The notes under the pieces: model-generated
What the model saw: the letters and a program-made list of their open reading frames with translations, nothing else
Told to the model about the DNA's origin: nothing
Databases searched by the model: none
Part shown: positions 41,421 to 52,473 of the stretch, in pieces
Layout of the letters: each line of letters opens with the position of its first letter
Numbering within the stretch: the first letter of the stretch is position 1
Assembly: GCA_036898135.1 (NCBI GenBank)
Contig: CM072512.1
Location: forward strand, 5,800,828 to 5,864,827
Origin: Oncomelania hupensis
Lineage: Eukaryota; Mollusca; Gastropoda; Littorinimorpha; Pomatiopsidae
Reading direction: 5' to 3'
DNA: 64,000 bases
Made by a program: the position numbers and the translations under genes

Positions 41421-42420
41421 TCTCTTCGTTGTTAGAGGCTAACAGTAGAACGAGACGTGCTCTTCGAGGTATTCTGTATTATATTGGGTGCTATCAACTA
41501 TTTCCGTAAGTTACTAAGGAATGGACAACACAGTACAGAATGTCATTCATTTTCTTCTGCTCATTTACACATAGAACAAAACTAAAAACAAAACAAACAA
41601 AAAAATGGGGGGGGGGAGAGAGAGATAGACAGAGAGAGACAGACATACAGACAGGCAGAGAGAGAGAAAGAGAGAGGAGAGAGAGAAGACTTTGTAACTG
41701 AGACTGGCCAAGGCTGAGGTGGGTCTCTATGCCAGGTGGGTCGGTCAAAGAGTTGGAAGGTAGATATAGAAGGGGGGTTGGGAGGAACGGAGATGAATGG
41801 CAGTAGAAGGTAAGGGAGGAGTAGGGAGGGGGAGGGGAGGGAGTGTGAGCGAGAAGGGGATAAACTAGTCGGCCAAAACAGGGCGTCAAAACTTCTACCT
41901 CCCGTAGCGAGGTGACTGCGAGCGACAAAAGAGGAGCTACAGTGATAACACCAAACGCTATCGCTTGCATGGAGCGTGCAGGAGGAGAGGGGTCTTAGCA
42001 CAGTTGTAAGTAAAAGTAGAGAAATACCTCTAACATTATAACACCGCTGTATTATCTACACTGGCTTGTCGGTTATCTGCGCTATACAATCATTATTATT
42101 GTACAGCGCGGTCCGCTTGTTTGGGCTGGCACAAAAAGTTGTGGAGTTGCGGTGGGAGTATTCACAGAGTGAGTACCCCGAAGCCGCGAAAGCAGGAATT
42201 AAACAATAAAAGAGTATTAAAATAAATATGGAATTGGGGAGAGAAAAGAGTGGGGTGGCAGGTGGAAACACACACACACGCACGCACGCACGCAAGCACA
42301 CACACCCACACCAGGTACTTACACGATAAAGCTAATACAGTAATATGTAATTGGACACATTAAAAAGCAGGGATGACTTCGCGTGCGCTTGCACTTTTGC
42401 AAGTGCGACAGAGCAAAAGA
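41420..42420. other. Unassigned sequence with GA/GGGA tracts
   Basis: G/A-rich segments at 41608-41690 and 41760-41860; (CG/CA)n at 42268-42310. Long reverse frames (41494-42001) run through these tracts and lack any recognisable domain. Confidence 0.35.
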
Positions 42421-42422
42421 TC

Positions 42423-42425
<3 letters not shown>

Positions 42426-42485
<60 letters not shown>

Positions 42486-42490
42486 TGGGG
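42426..42490. repeat. (GA)n microsatellite
   Basis: GA repeat then GGGT units. Confidence 0.95.
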
Positions 42491-42499
42491 TTATGTGTG

Positions 42500-43010
42500 G
42501 GGTGGTTTGTGAGTGCGCGTGTGTCGGGTCCCTATAATAATCCTTGTTATGAAAAGCAACAAAAGAATACATTACGCTAATAATAACGACAACACTACTT
42601 ATTTACATGCTTAGTGCGGGTAACCCCCCCCCACCCCCTTCCTCCTCTAATACTCCCTCCCCATCTTCGCCCCATACAGAATGACCACCGACTTATATAA
42701 TAAAACCTGTATGTCCACGATGCTATCATTAACTGCAGTTCCACTTCTGTAGGGCAGAGACACCTTACGTCCTGTGTTTCATACTAACCTCGGTATCTGT
42801 AGTAAATAAAGGTCATTTTGGATTGTGCAAACTATTATTGACAAAGAGATCATCATTGATACAGGCATTCAGACAGCGGCGCAGACTGTCAAAACAAGGA
42901 TCAGTCAGAAACTCAAATAAATAAAATAATAACAGTAATTTACATAAATAAATAAATAAAAACACATATAACTCACAAGCCATCTATTTAAAAGCCATTT
43001 AATAATAATA
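42500..43010. other. Unassigned sequence
   Basis: Poly-C run at 42625-42640, AAAT units near 42945-42962; no gene recognised. Confidence 0.35.
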
Positions 43011-43011
43011 A

Positions 43012-43205
43012 TTTTTTTTAGATTTTAGATTTTTTAGATTTTAATGCTTTATTGTCCCTTTTTATCGGGAAATTCTGGGCCGCCTCCCCTGTGGAAGGCG
43101 TAGTCGCAGCCTGTGGCGCGCCCAAACCCAACCTACCTAACATTAGTTGTGATTTTTGAAATTTAGAAATTCTTTAAAGTTTTGAAATTTTTTGAAATTT
43201 TGCTG
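43012..43205 (-). mobile_element. Possible LINE 3' UTR with (TTTAGAT)n tail
   Basis: TTTAGATTTTAGATTTTTTA then AATGCTTTATTGTCCCTTTT and TATCGGGAAATTCTGGGCCG have the layout of a reversed LINE 3' end with tandem tail. No coding support. Confidence 0.4.
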
Positions 43206-43208
43206 ATT

Positions 43209-43209
<1 letters not shown>

Positions 43210-43298
<89 letters not shown>

Positions 43299-43299
43299 T
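43210..43299. repeat. (AAT)n microsatellite
   Basis: Pure AAT of about 90 bp. Confidence 0.97.
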
Positions 43300-43302
43300 T
43301 CC

Positions 43303-43514
43303 AGTCTATCCTATTCCGTAACTCGAAGGTCGTAAGTGCACTACAGATGATCGTTTAACCAGCGTACTCTATCTTTCTCTGTCCTTTGCAACCCTCATGG
43401 CTTCGCTCAGTGTCAAGCCAGTCCATTCTCGAATGTTGTCCTCCCACCTCTTTTTCTGTTTCCCTCTTCTTCTGCCTCCTTGCGCAGTGCCTTGAAGGAT
43501 AGTCTTTGCAAGGC

Positions 43515-43517
<3 letters not shown>
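43303..43517 (-). mobile_element. LINE-A 3' fragment between two AAT arrays
   Basis: GTCTATCCTATTCCGTAACTCG-like tail through CTTGAAGGATAGTCTTTGCA, ending in an (AAT)n run on the element's 5' side. Confidence 0.88.

Positions 43518-43580
<63 letters not shown>
43518..43580. repeat. (AAT)n microsatellite
   Basis: Pure AAT of about 60 bp, followed by ACATTTATAGAGCGCATCG, a SINE-2-tail-like scrap. Confidence 0.97.
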
Positions 43581-43582
<2 letters not shown>

Positions 43583-43597
43583 CATTTATAGAGCGCA

Positions 43598-43868
43598 TCG
43601 AAAACCGAAACGGAAACTCCGATGGTATGGCCACGTCACCAGATCATCAGGCCTTGCAAAGACTATTCTGCAAGGCACAGTGCAAGGAGGTAGAAAAAGA
43701 GGGAGACCGAAAAAGAGGTGGGAGGACAACATTCGAGAATGGACTGGTTTGACACTGAGCGAAGCCATCAGGGCTGCTGAAGACAGAGAAAGATGGAGTA
43801 TGCTGGTTAAACGATCATCTGTGGTGCCCCTACGACCTCCGGGTTACGGGACAGGATAGGATAGGATT
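43598..43868 (+). pseudogene. LINE-A 3' fragment, forward copy
   Basis: Open plus frame encoding KRKLRWYGHVTRSSGLAKTI, LQGTVQGGRKRGRPKKRWED, NIREWTGLTLSEAIRAAEDR and ERWSMLVKRSSVVPLRPPGY, with a GTG/TGA region then (GGATA)n at 43850-43868. This is the best-preserved LINE-A carboxy terminus in the window, though without the catalytic domain. It is an inverted partner of 43303-43517. Confidence 0.9.
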
Positions 43869-43989
43869 ATAGAGCGCAAAACTCACAAAGAAATTTTACA
43901 AAAGGATAACATGTTTAGACTGAGCTATATCTAGATAACAGATAACAGATAACAAAACACAAATACTATTATTAAAAAAATTACACATC

Positions 43990-44122
43990 CAAAACTATCC
44001 TATCCTATTTTATCCTATCCTATCCCGTAACTCGAAGGTCGTTGGAACATTCACAGATGATCGTTTAACCAGCGTACTCCATCTTTCTCTGTCCTCAGCA
44101 ACCCTCATGGCTTCGCTCATCT
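43990..44122 (-). mobile_element. LINE-A 3' terminal fragment
   Basis: Repeated TATCC (43996-44028), then CCCGTAACTCGAAGGTCGTT through CTCATGGCTTCGCTCA. Confidence 0.88.
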
Positions 44123-44890
44123 AAAACAGACTCCCTAAAAGAAGAAAGAGGAGACAATACAAGCGAGTTAATCAAAGTTAAACGACAAAGGTATGTTTTC
44201 AATTGTGCTTAAATTGAATGAATATCTTCCAGGTTCCTCAGACCGGCAGGAAGTGCGTTCCACAGATATGGTTCTTTAAACTCGAGATCTCGCCAATTGA
44301 CATTAACTTCCGAAACTGCCATGGCCAAACAACAATACTAATGCTTTATATAAAAGAGGCGACCCTTTTACACTGCGTAATCCGCAGGTTCCATTTACAT
44401 ACATGTGCAAACAATAATATTACAAAACCCCACGACACACGTTCCCCTAGATCTGACTGAACACACGAGGCGGTCTTAAATGACAAATACAAACAATAAA
44501 ACCCCTTAAGACAGAACCCAGTTTAGCCACCATATGATAACAAGCTTGAGTTACAAAGTACAAATAATAACAATAATCATACCCTAAAAGGAAAGCTTGA
44601 TTTTAATTTTATGTTAAACACAATACAAGTACAAGCAAACACCAATACTCCCCCCCCCCCTAACCACTGCATGATAACATGAATAAGCTTAACTGTGATA
44701 GACAAATCATAATAATAGACCTACCTCCAAGCAAGTCCTTTAAACGATCCAAGATCACGCATTTCAACGCTAAGGCTCCTTTTCAAATGCACAGTGAGTG
44801 TGACCCAACCCGAAAAAAAGTCCTAAAAGAACTTTCTTGCAAAAGTAAAGTTTGGATATATATCTATCTATTTACCTTAATTCGTTTGTG
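44123..44890. other. Unassigned sequence, possibly LINE-derived
   Basis: Mixed AT-rich sequence with a poly-C run at 44651-44661. A plus frame at 44218-44460 shows no recognised domain. Confidence 0.35.
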
Positions 44891-44894
44891 TGCC

Positions 44895-45010
44895 TAGTAG
44901 GTCCAAAAGCATCGAGGTTGATTCTCAACGTCAGCGTCGCAGCGAAAGTGTAGGCACAATTGTTTGTTTACATAGCAAAGAAGAGAGGCCTCTAAACATG
45001 TAAATATCTG
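44895..45010. repeat. Dispersed repeat, copy 1
   Basis: GATTCTCAACGTCAGCGTCG, CAGCGAAAGTGTAGGCACAA and TTGTTTGTTTACATAGCAAA recur with changes at 56540-56620. Confidence 0.65.
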
Positions 45011-45097
45011 CTGTCGGTTTGAGCAAAGAGTGTTTATTAGGTCATCTTTGAACGTCACAATAATGCAATTTCCCAAAGTGAACTCACTGTCATAAAC

Positions 45098-45109
45098 ACA
45101 CACACAAAC

Positions 45110-45159
<50 letters not shown>

Positions 45160-45176
45160 ACACACACACACACAAA
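45098..45176. repeat. (CA)n microsatellite
   Basis: Nearly pure CA. Confidence 0.97.
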
Positions 45177-45179
45177 TGA

Positions 45180-45545
45180 ACCAAGCTTCCGAACATAAAT
45201 TACATCTAGAAAGATGAACTCATAGAATCCTACGCTCAAAATGTAAACAGAGGAAAGTGGAGGGGGTCTATCAGTCAATGTTTATTTAAGGGTGGAAATT
45301 CAAGGAGAGAGCGATGGCACTACCAGAAGCTACTGCAGATATGAAGTGGCGCAATGTCATTAATCTTCGTACCGGCTCCTACTGTCAAAACCACCCTTCC
45401 CCTTCTCTCTCTCTTCCCCTCCCACACTCCATTGTTGACTACAAGCTTGATACTGCTCTAACCAATTACACACACACATACACAAAACCACACGCACGCA
45501 CCCACACATACCTTGTAAATTGTTACGTCTCTGTGTCTGTCTCTG
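45180..45545. other. Unassigned sequence
   Basis: No recognised gene; short CA runs near 45470-45510. Confidence 0.35.
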
Positions 45546-45547
45546 TG

Positions 45548-45551
45548 CGTC

Positions 45552-45605
<54 letters not shown>

Positions 45606-45622
45606 TCTCTATCCCTCTCTTT
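45548..45622. repeat. (CT)n microsatellite
   Basis: Nearly pure CT. Confidence 0.97.
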
Positions 45623-45624
45623 AC

Positions 45625-46040
45625 AACAGGTTGTTAAAGACTGTTATACCTAAAATCTTTGTCCTATTAACCAATTCAATTAAATCTAATGCAATTCAAT
45701 TGTCTTACTCTCCCTATTTCTTTCTCCCCTCCCCCACCCCCCCGTGTCTTGCTTGCCTTTTTCTGTGGACCTAGAGCCCACACGCAGTCGCTGGTAGTAA
45801 TTTTCTGTTTAGTTGAACAGGTGCATTGTTGTCTTGCTAGCCAACGGCTGTTGCTAGTAACAGACACAATAACTACAGAATTTATTCATAACAAAAAACA
45901 AAGCACTATATATTTTCCACAGATTTATTGTTTTGTTGTAAGCTGATTTTTTCTAGTCGGGCAATACTCACTGTGAATGTTAAAAGGATCCGTCGAGAAG
46001 GCGTAGTCAACTGTGGGCCTCCTTAAGCTTACATACAAAA
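45625..46040. other. Unassigned sequence with dispersed-repeat end
   Basis: 45920-46020 is the partner of 34966-35060. The remainder was not recognised. Confidence 0.4.
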
Positions 46041-46041
46041 T

Positions 46042-46065
46042 GTAATAATAATAATAATAATAATG

Positions 46066-46136
<71 letters not shown>
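46042..46136. repeat. (AAT)n(CTA)n compound triplet repeat
   Basis: AAT at 46042-46063, CTA at 46064-46136, followed by AGATTTATATAGCACACATA, a SINE/LINE-tail-like sequence. Confidence 0.95.
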
Positions 46137-46137
<1 letters not shown>

Positions 46138-46392
46138 AGATTTATATAGCACACATAGCTACCACAAAAAGAATGATTGAAGTTGCTAATTTCACTATGC
46201 CACCGAAAAAAAACAGGCAACAAAAATATAAATAGCTTACATTTTAAAGTTAATGGTCTGTTTCAAAACAATTTATGCGTTCCAGACAGCAGCAAAAAAA
46301 GAAAGAAAGAAAATAAAGAAAAACGATTAAAACATAAAAGCCTTTATGCTATGAAACGTTAGACGAAAAAAAATAACCCGCAGTCTCCTCCT

Positions 46393-46612
46393 AGCTGCTG
46401 CTGCTGCTGCTGCTGTTGTTGTTGTTGTTGTTGTTGTTGGTGGTGGTGTTGTTGGTGTTGTGGTTGGTGTTGTTGTCGGTGGTGGTGGTGGTGGTGTACT
46501 TGTTTCGCCGTTCTCTTCTTCTTCTTCTTCTTCTTCTTCCTCCTCCTCCTCCTCCTCCTCTTCTTCTTCTTCTTTTTCTCCTCCTCCTCCTTCGTCTTCT
46601 TCTTATTCCCCG
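46393..46612. repeat. Compound triplet array CTG/GTT/GGT/TTC/TCC
   Basis: Runs of GCT, GTT, GGT (46393-46498), then TTC, TCC, TTC, TCC (46515-46610). Strand-asymmetric pyrimidine and G/T blocks. Frames here are homopolymeric and not genes. Confidence 0.93.
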
Positions 46613-46614
46613 AC

Positions 46615-47500
46615 AAATGTCCGTGTTACCGTGTTAGGCTGCCCCCTACAGATGTTAGGGCTGCTGCTATTACAAAAAAGGGATTGACTGGGTGTGACTC
46701 AACACCACTATAGTTTTCAAAGGGTCGCCGGGTTCTTCTACTCCTCCTTCTGTCCTGGGTGGCGCCGTGTATTTAAAACAACCGTAACACAAACGAAGCA
46801 GTAAAAGAATCCAGGCATATGACCAACGGTGCACCCAATGTGACAATTATTTTCGGCAAGTCAGTTATTTTGATTAAAGCTATCATTTTGTCCTATTTTT
46901 TCCCAACAGAAGTAGGCTGTAGTGACAGCAGATATAATAAATGGATGGTCAAATCCATTGCTACAGCCTCGTTTTCAGTTATAAAGATGACGAAATACAA
47001 CATCAAGGATCGCGTCAGCCTCCACGTGCCATTACAAATGAATAATTTCATAATGCTTCATGTTTCATTTTGTTGTTGTTGATCATGATGTTGATCATAA
47101 TGTCTTTTGTTCCTGTTTTGCAGTTGGTGATCAACTTTGTAAAGAGTGAATATTTGTAATTACTTTTTCTTACACATTTATTGCAATTTGTTGTAGTAGT
47201 ACTGTCAGCAAAGCATGCCTTAATTTCTCTGTTTGAGATAATAAAGTATTCTTGAATCTTGCTAATGCATGATGAGAGATACGGAAGATAATATGCTTGT
47301 TATAAATAATTGTAGCAGATGACGACGCTGTCAATGATGATGGCGATGGTGATTTGATGGCGACGACGACCGTTGAGAGGGAGAAAGCGAAGTGCATGAC
47401 GAAGAGGGGAGCAGCCGACGATAGAGAGAGGGAGACCAGATATAGAGAACAGAGGGGAGCCATGCTAGGAGTGAGGGAGAAAGCACCATAGCTCAGATCG
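46615..47500. other. Unassigned sequence
   Basis: About 900 bp of ordinary composition; plus frame 46819-47082 has no recognised domain. Confidence 0.35.
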
Positions 47501-47680
47501 CGAGGCCCGAGAGAGGGAGATTGCTCGAGCGCCGCGGGGGCGAAAGATTAGCGAGCAGGAGGCGCCGCACGCTCGAGGGAGCCAGATCGCTAGACACGGG
47601 AGCCGCTGGCGAGCGCGCGGTAGCACCCGCTAGAGCTGTCGCACGCCGGCGCGCGCGCGGGCTCCTGTCTTCATTTCTCT
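47500..47680. other. Short CpG-rich segment
   Basis: About 180 bp with many CG dinucleotides (for example GCGCCGCGGGGGCG, CACGCCGGCGCGCGCGCGGG), unlike the AT-leaning surroundings. It resembles a small CpG island but has no TATA box or recognisable coding exon beside it. Confidence 0.55.
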
Positions 47681-48128
47681 CTCTGTTTCTTTCATTCTCA
47701 CTCTCTCTCTTTCTCCCTCTCTCCTCTTTCTCCCCTCCCCACTCACTCTCTCTTTCTCCCTATTCTCTCTTTCTCCTCCGCTCACTCTCATCATCTTTCT
47801 CTCCTCTCCTCTCTCTTTCTCACTCTCACACTTTCTCGCCTCCCTCTCTCTTTCTCTCCCTCAACTCTCTCTTTATCCTTTCTCCCTCTCTATTTATACT
47901 TTTCTCTCTTTTCCCGCTTTCTTTCTCAACTTTTTCACTCTCTCTCTCATCTTTCCTTTCTCCCTCCCTTCTCGTCTTTCTTCTCCCTCACTTGCTCTCC
48001 TTTCTCTCTCGACTCTCCTCTCCTCTTTCTCACTCACTCTCTCACCTCTTTCTCCCCTTCGGCTCACTCTTTCTCTTTCTCCCTCTCTCTCTTTCTCCCT
48101 CACTCTCTCTCTCAATCTCTCTCTCATA
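47680..48128. repeat. (CT)n-rich polypyrimidine tract, about 450 bp
   Basis: Imperfect CTCTCT, CTTT and CCCTCT units, adjoining the CpG-rich segment. The frame through it (SLSLF-type peptide) is spurious. Confidence 0.93.
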
Positions 48129-48189
48129 CTTAACGATATCATTTACGTATGTATTGCTAGCTAGATAAAACCAAAACCTTTTAGCGCAA

Positions 48190-48345
48190 AGTGTATTGTA
48201 GCATTCTCATCTATCTCTTTACAGCTCAGAGAGCTTCTCAAGGCTGTGGCTGATACAGGATCTCACTCCAGGCGCAGGCAAACATTTCCTGCCTGAGGCG
48301 CACTGTCGTCTGACTCCTCAGACCACTGAGCATAATCCTGGGATT
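48190..48345 (-). mobile_element. SINE-2 3' fragment
   Basis: TTTACAGCTCAGAGAGCTTC, GCTGATACAGGATCTCACTC and CACTGAGCATAATCCTGGG. Confidence 0.78.
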
Positions 48346-48500
48346 TTTCAGGTATATCCTAAAATATTTAAGGTATATTCTGAAATATATCCTTAGGGAT
48401 ACAACATGTTGAAAAGCAGATCAGACAAGACATTATATATAGATCCTACAACTGCTACATAGGCTAGCACAGAGAAGTTACAAGATGCACAGGGGGCTGT

Positions 48501-49000
48501 NNNNNNNNNNNNNNNNNNNNNNNNNNNNNNNNNNNNNNNNNNNNNNNNNNNNNNNNNNNNNNNNNNNNNNNNNNNNNNNNNNNNNNNNNNNNNNNNNNNN
48601 NNNNNNNNNNNNNNNNNNNNNNNNNNNNNNNNNNNNNNNNNNNNNNNNNNNNNNNNNNNNNNNNNNNNNNNNNNNNNNNNNNNNNNNNNNNNNNNNNNNN
48701 NNNNNNNNNNNNNNNNNNNNNNNNNNNNNNNNNNNNNNNNNNNNNNNNNNNNNNNNNNNNNNNNNNNNNNNNNNNNNNNNNNNNNNNNNNNNNNNNNNNN
48801 NNNNNNNNNNNNNNNNNNNNNNNNNNNNNNNNNNNNNNNNNNNNNNNNNNNNNNNNNNNNNNNNNNNNNNNNNNNNNNNNNNNNNNNNNNNNNNNNNNNN
48901 NNNNNNNNNNNNNNNNNNNNNNNNNNNNNNNNNNNNNNNNNNNNNNNNNNNNNNNNNNNNNNNNNNNNNNNNNNNNNNNNNNNNNNNNNNNNNNNNNNNN
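48501..49000. other. Assembly gap (500 N)
   Basis: Exactly 500 undetermined bases, a fixed-size scaffold gap; the true distance is unknown. Confidence 0.99.
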
Positions 49001-50100
49001 CACCTGGAGTCAGTTAGAAAGAATGGCATAGGACAGAGGACTCTGGAGAGCTGTTGTTGGCGGCCCATACCCTGGCAGGGGTGACGGGCATTAAACTAAA
49101 AACACACAATATTATTCTGTATTCTTTTGTAAATTATTTAGAATTATGCCACAGTATGCCTTTGACTGCACTCATTCAGTGTCAGATTTAGTCACAGAGT
49201 GTGATATAACGTGCCTGTTCGTTTATTCCTGAAGAGTAATATGGAGAAGATCTGGACGATATCAATCTAGAAGAAATCATGATTGAATAAAAGGACAACA
49301 TGTATCATCAGTACTCACCAAAATGTAGAAAAAATGACCAGAAGCAGCTGACATTTCCACGATGACCATAACAAAAACCGCGTAAGTGACGTCAACTCAA
49401 CTTCTTAGCGCGTCATTTATTTGAATGAAACCTCGTAAGTTGAGTTACAAGGTTTTAGAAATTTATTCCAAATGATAAAAACCTCGTAAGTGAGATACGA
49501 GATTTTGATACAAATGGTTTGACCTGTTGGGACATACGAGGTTTTGATATTTTGTATTACTGATGCTTTCTAACTGAGCTATGAATTCCGAGCTTGTGAT
49601 AAAAAAAGCGCAAAAATTCAAGGGACATAACCATGAAAAGATTGCAAAAACTACTTTTTCGGAGTTACGAGGTTTTGAATGGACACCGACGATATGTCGT
49701 ACAAATTTTAACTGCATATTTTGTGTGAATAAAGATTCCTTAACTTGACTTGATTAACACAATCGCCATTGGAAGAACAATAATATTTTGTTTTCTAAGT
49801 AGCACAACCAGTCACTTAAATACTAAATTAATCATACAAAATTCTTCCTAGATTAACTATGTAGTGCACAGAACATACATTATTCAGTACAAATTACATA
49901 AGACATACAGAGAGAGCAGAATACATGTTTTAAAAATGCAGATCTTGGACAAATAGGGTGGGGATTATGTATGCTATACAGTACATATTTCATTCAGTGC
50001 AGTGTGGGAAACTGATTACATAGAGATTATTCAAATGAAATGCAGTACAGAAGATTATACATAATTATCATTACACTTTCTATAGAAATGTACGAAATGA
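49001..50100. other. Unassigned sequence with recurrent ACGAGGTTTT hairpins
   Basis: Between 49380 and 49690 the motif ACGAGGTTTT or its complement occurs about six times, forming hairpins such as AACCTCGTAA/TTACAAGGTT (49432-49458) and AAAACCTCGTA/TACGAGATTTT (49479-49508). No coding or RNA-gene assignment. Confidence 0.45.
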
Positions 50101-50104
50101 CAAC

Positions 50105-50312
50105 ATCAATAATTCTGTTACGCCTAACCTGATTCTGTTATGCCTAGCCTGATTCTGCTATGTCTAGCCTGATTCTGTTATGCCTAGCCTGATTCTGTTA
50201 CGCCTAGCCTGATTCTGTTATGCCTAGCCTGATTCTGTTATGCCTAGCCTGATTCTGTTACGCCTAACCTGATTCTGTTATGCCTAGCCTGATTCTGTAA
50301 AGCCTAGCTTGA
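50105..50312. repeat. 20-bp minisatellite, about 10 copies
   Basis: Unit GATTCTGTTATGCCTAGCCT with TAC/TAT and AAC/AGC variants. It abuts the 3'-truncated end of the LINE-A fragment at 50320. Confidence 0.95.
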
Positions 50313-50319
50313 TAGAAGG

Positions 50320-50860
50320 CTTGGCAGCGTATACACCCATTCAGCCTTTGCGACAGTCTCATGATCTTTGCAAGGCCTGATACTCTGGTGACGTGGCCAT
50401 ACCAACGGAGTTTCCGTTTCTTCACCACTGCGAGCAAGTCATCGTTTTGTCCAATGGCTTGAGTGATGGTCTGTCGGACTTCGTCGTTGGTGATGTGCTG
50501 GGGATATGAAATGCCCAGAAGTCTTCTGTAGCACCTCATCTACATGCTTTGTATTTTTCGTTGTAAATCTGTTGTGATGATCCATGTTTCGCAAGCGTAT
50601 AGGAAGATGGAGATGATAAGGGGAACGCAGCAGTCTTACCTTGGAGTGTAGTCTGACGATCCCGTCTTTCCAAATGGGCTTCAACCTTGTTAGGGCAGCA
50701 GATGTTTGTGTGATCTTGGAGAGAACGTCCTGTCGATATCCATTGTTGGATACAATTGCTCCTAAATATTTGAAGCTGTGCACCGTTTTGAGGGATTGGC
50801 CTTGGACTTTGACGTTCGTGTTGATGTCATTGGTGTTGTTGGTCATCAATTTGGTGCTCT
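50320..50860 (-). pseudogene. LINE-A reverse transcriptase carboxy-terminal region, 3' end missing
   Basis: The minus strand encodes, across a frameshift near 50560, MTNNTNDINTNVKVQGQSLK, TVHSFKYLGAIVSNNGYRQD, VLSKITQTSAALTRLKPIWK, then MRCYRRLLGISYPQHITNDE, VRQTITQAIGQNDDLLAVVK and KRKLRWYGHVTRVSGLAKIM. It continues further 5' than other LINE-A tails but stops before the GGRRRGR block and the (GGATA)n tail. This is the reverse of normal 5' truncation, so the 3' end was lost by deletion. The catalytic region is absent. Confidence 0.87.
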
Positions 50861-51120
50861 GGACGATACAGGATGTAACTCAAGCAGACCGAGGCGCCCG
50901 CTTGCTGCTGTAAGCACATGGCATGACACACTGACCACTGAGCACAATCTTGGGCGACCGGGAGTGGGGGAGAAAGACCCTAGTGTTTGCTGGCTATATT
51001 TATGTAGATGGCACTCACCCTTCCAGGACATGAGCGTCACGATCTTTAAAGTCCGTGAGAAGGAATGGGAATGCATGCGTGTACAGACTAAACCTCGGTT
51101 TATACTCAGCTGGAGGAGTA
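50857..51120 (-). mobile_element. SINE-2, 3' end truncated
   Basis: GCTCTGGACGATACAGGATG, ACTGAGCACAATCTTGGGCG, CATGAGCGTCACGATCTTTA, AAGTCCGTGAGAAGGAATGG and AACCTCGGTTTATACTC. It starts directly at the broken LINE-A fragment. Confidence 0.85.
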
Positions 51121-51174
51121 AAAAAAAAAATCTTCCAAGCAGACTTAGTCGAGCAACTCTACAAATGGATGATA

Positions 51175-51298
51175 AAGTTGTGTGCTTGTGTTTATTGACC
51201 CAATCGTGCGCCTGTGTTTATTGACTCTCTGTGTTAGTGACTCCATCGTGTGCCTGTGGTTAGTGACTCTTTCGTGTGCCTGTGGTTAAGGGCTCCAT
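51175..51298. repeat. 26-28-bp minisatellite, about 5 copies
   Basis: GTGTGCCTGTGGTTAGTGAC plus TCTTTC or CCATC variants. Confidence 0.85.
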
Positions 51299-51299
51299 C

Positions 51300-51640
51300 T
51301 GTCAATCACAACACAGGTGTTGCGTGTCTGCATCTTGTTGCGGGTCTTCCGCGTGACCGGGCGCGAGTTGGCCAAGTACACGACCTTCACTCCTGGACAG
51401 TCCATGACGCAATGGCGGGCACGCAAGGTGGGGAAAGCGCTTCTACAATTCTTTCTAAGCAGACCTTGCCTGGTTGAAAGTGAGAGCGTCGCAACCACTG
51501 TCATCTACGCATTGGTCAAGCAACAATGTAACGGCGTCGGTTCAGCGATGTGACTCGCCGAGTACCTACAGTATCACAAGTAGAGAGACGCGAACCTTAG
51601 TCTCGGCCAGTGTCAGCTTCGCAATGTGGCGTTGTGCTTG
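51300..51640. other. Unassigned sequence
   Basis: GC-moderate sequence without a recognised domain; overlapping short frames on both strands. Confidence 0.35.
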
Positions 51641-51644
51641 ACGT

Positions 51645-51769
51645 ACTGCCGTAGCTCAATGATACAGCGATCGCCTGGCACACGGCGCACGGCGGCGCTG
51701 ACCCTGACCGAGGTTAATGCTAGCTCCTCCTCAATCGCAGGTGTGAGAACAGCGATGACCCACGTTGGA
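51645..51769 (+). mobile_element. Degraded tRNA-derived SINE, split by family T
   Basis: GCCGTAGCTCAATGATACAG and GATCGCCTGGCACACG match the head of the SINE at 20088, with an internal insert of about 80 bp before CGATGACCCACGTTGGA, where the 51770-52473 insertion interrupts it. It resumes at 52486 (AATATACATG). Confidence 0.65.
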
Positions 51770-52473
51770 TTGATTGATTTATTTATTGTTGCTTTAGGTC
51801 CAGCGGACTCTTCCGAGCCAAATCAGGACCGGACAACCCCCGATCCGCATAAAAGATCTGCCGAAACAACCCTAGTGGGAAAATTGAATGCCCTCCACCG
51901 GCCAGTCACTTTACAATAAAGACATCCCACGCGGGGGACGGCTGAGGGTTGACCTCAACTACGCGAACACCCCGGTTACAAAAAAAAAATAGAATACAAC
52001 CATCATTATAAATCATCAACAAAACACATACATATAAAATGCCTATAGTGCGAAATAATACAATCATAGGAAGCCCTAGTGACTACCTGGCAGAAAGCGT
52101 CCAACACTCCCAAGCTGATCCAACAGACCTCATACACAAACAAGGAGTCTTGTCCAGGAAGAGTTTTCAAGAAAAAAGGTAGGTCATTGATCTAGCGAAG
52201 AAGAAGAAAGTATAGCAGAGTGATAGGACAGATCAGGAATGGGAAAGAGCAAATGATGAAGACAGCGACAGTGGGAATTTAAAGCACTAAATTTCCAGAA
52301 AGTGGGGATACTATTTATACTGAAACCCCCGGCACTCCAACGGGGGGAACTGTTGCCGCAGTGAATTAGTCATGCCTACAAAGGCAAGACAGGTTTTCAA
52401 CTGGGGCTTTCACTGTTCCCTTTATGGGTTAGAACAATCTACAGTGACAAGATTGCTCATGACCCCAAGGGGT
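51770..52473 (-). mobile_element. Family T copy with 115-bp 5' extension, exact 12-bp TSD
   Basis: The inserted unit is bounded by exact ACCCACGTTGGA duplications (51758-51769 and 52474-52485). 51772-52350 is family T, minus oriented (tail ATTGATTTATTTATTG; 3' hairpin; TATA region; CTCCAACGGGGGG at the 5' end). 52351-52473 lies inside the TSDs but is absent from the copies at 33.4 and 40.4 kb: AACTGTTGCCGCAGTGAATT ... GATTGCTCATGACCCCAAGG. A one-base insertion near 52070 breaks the approximately 105-codon frame found in two other copies. Confidence 0.85.

Noticed and set aside
46359..46687. Poly-Leu, poly-Ser and poly-Lys/Arg frames
   Set aside because: Triplet-repeat translation in several frames on both strands.
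48464..49084. Frames of 179-199 codons across the N run
   Set aside because: They consist of undetermined bases and carry no information.
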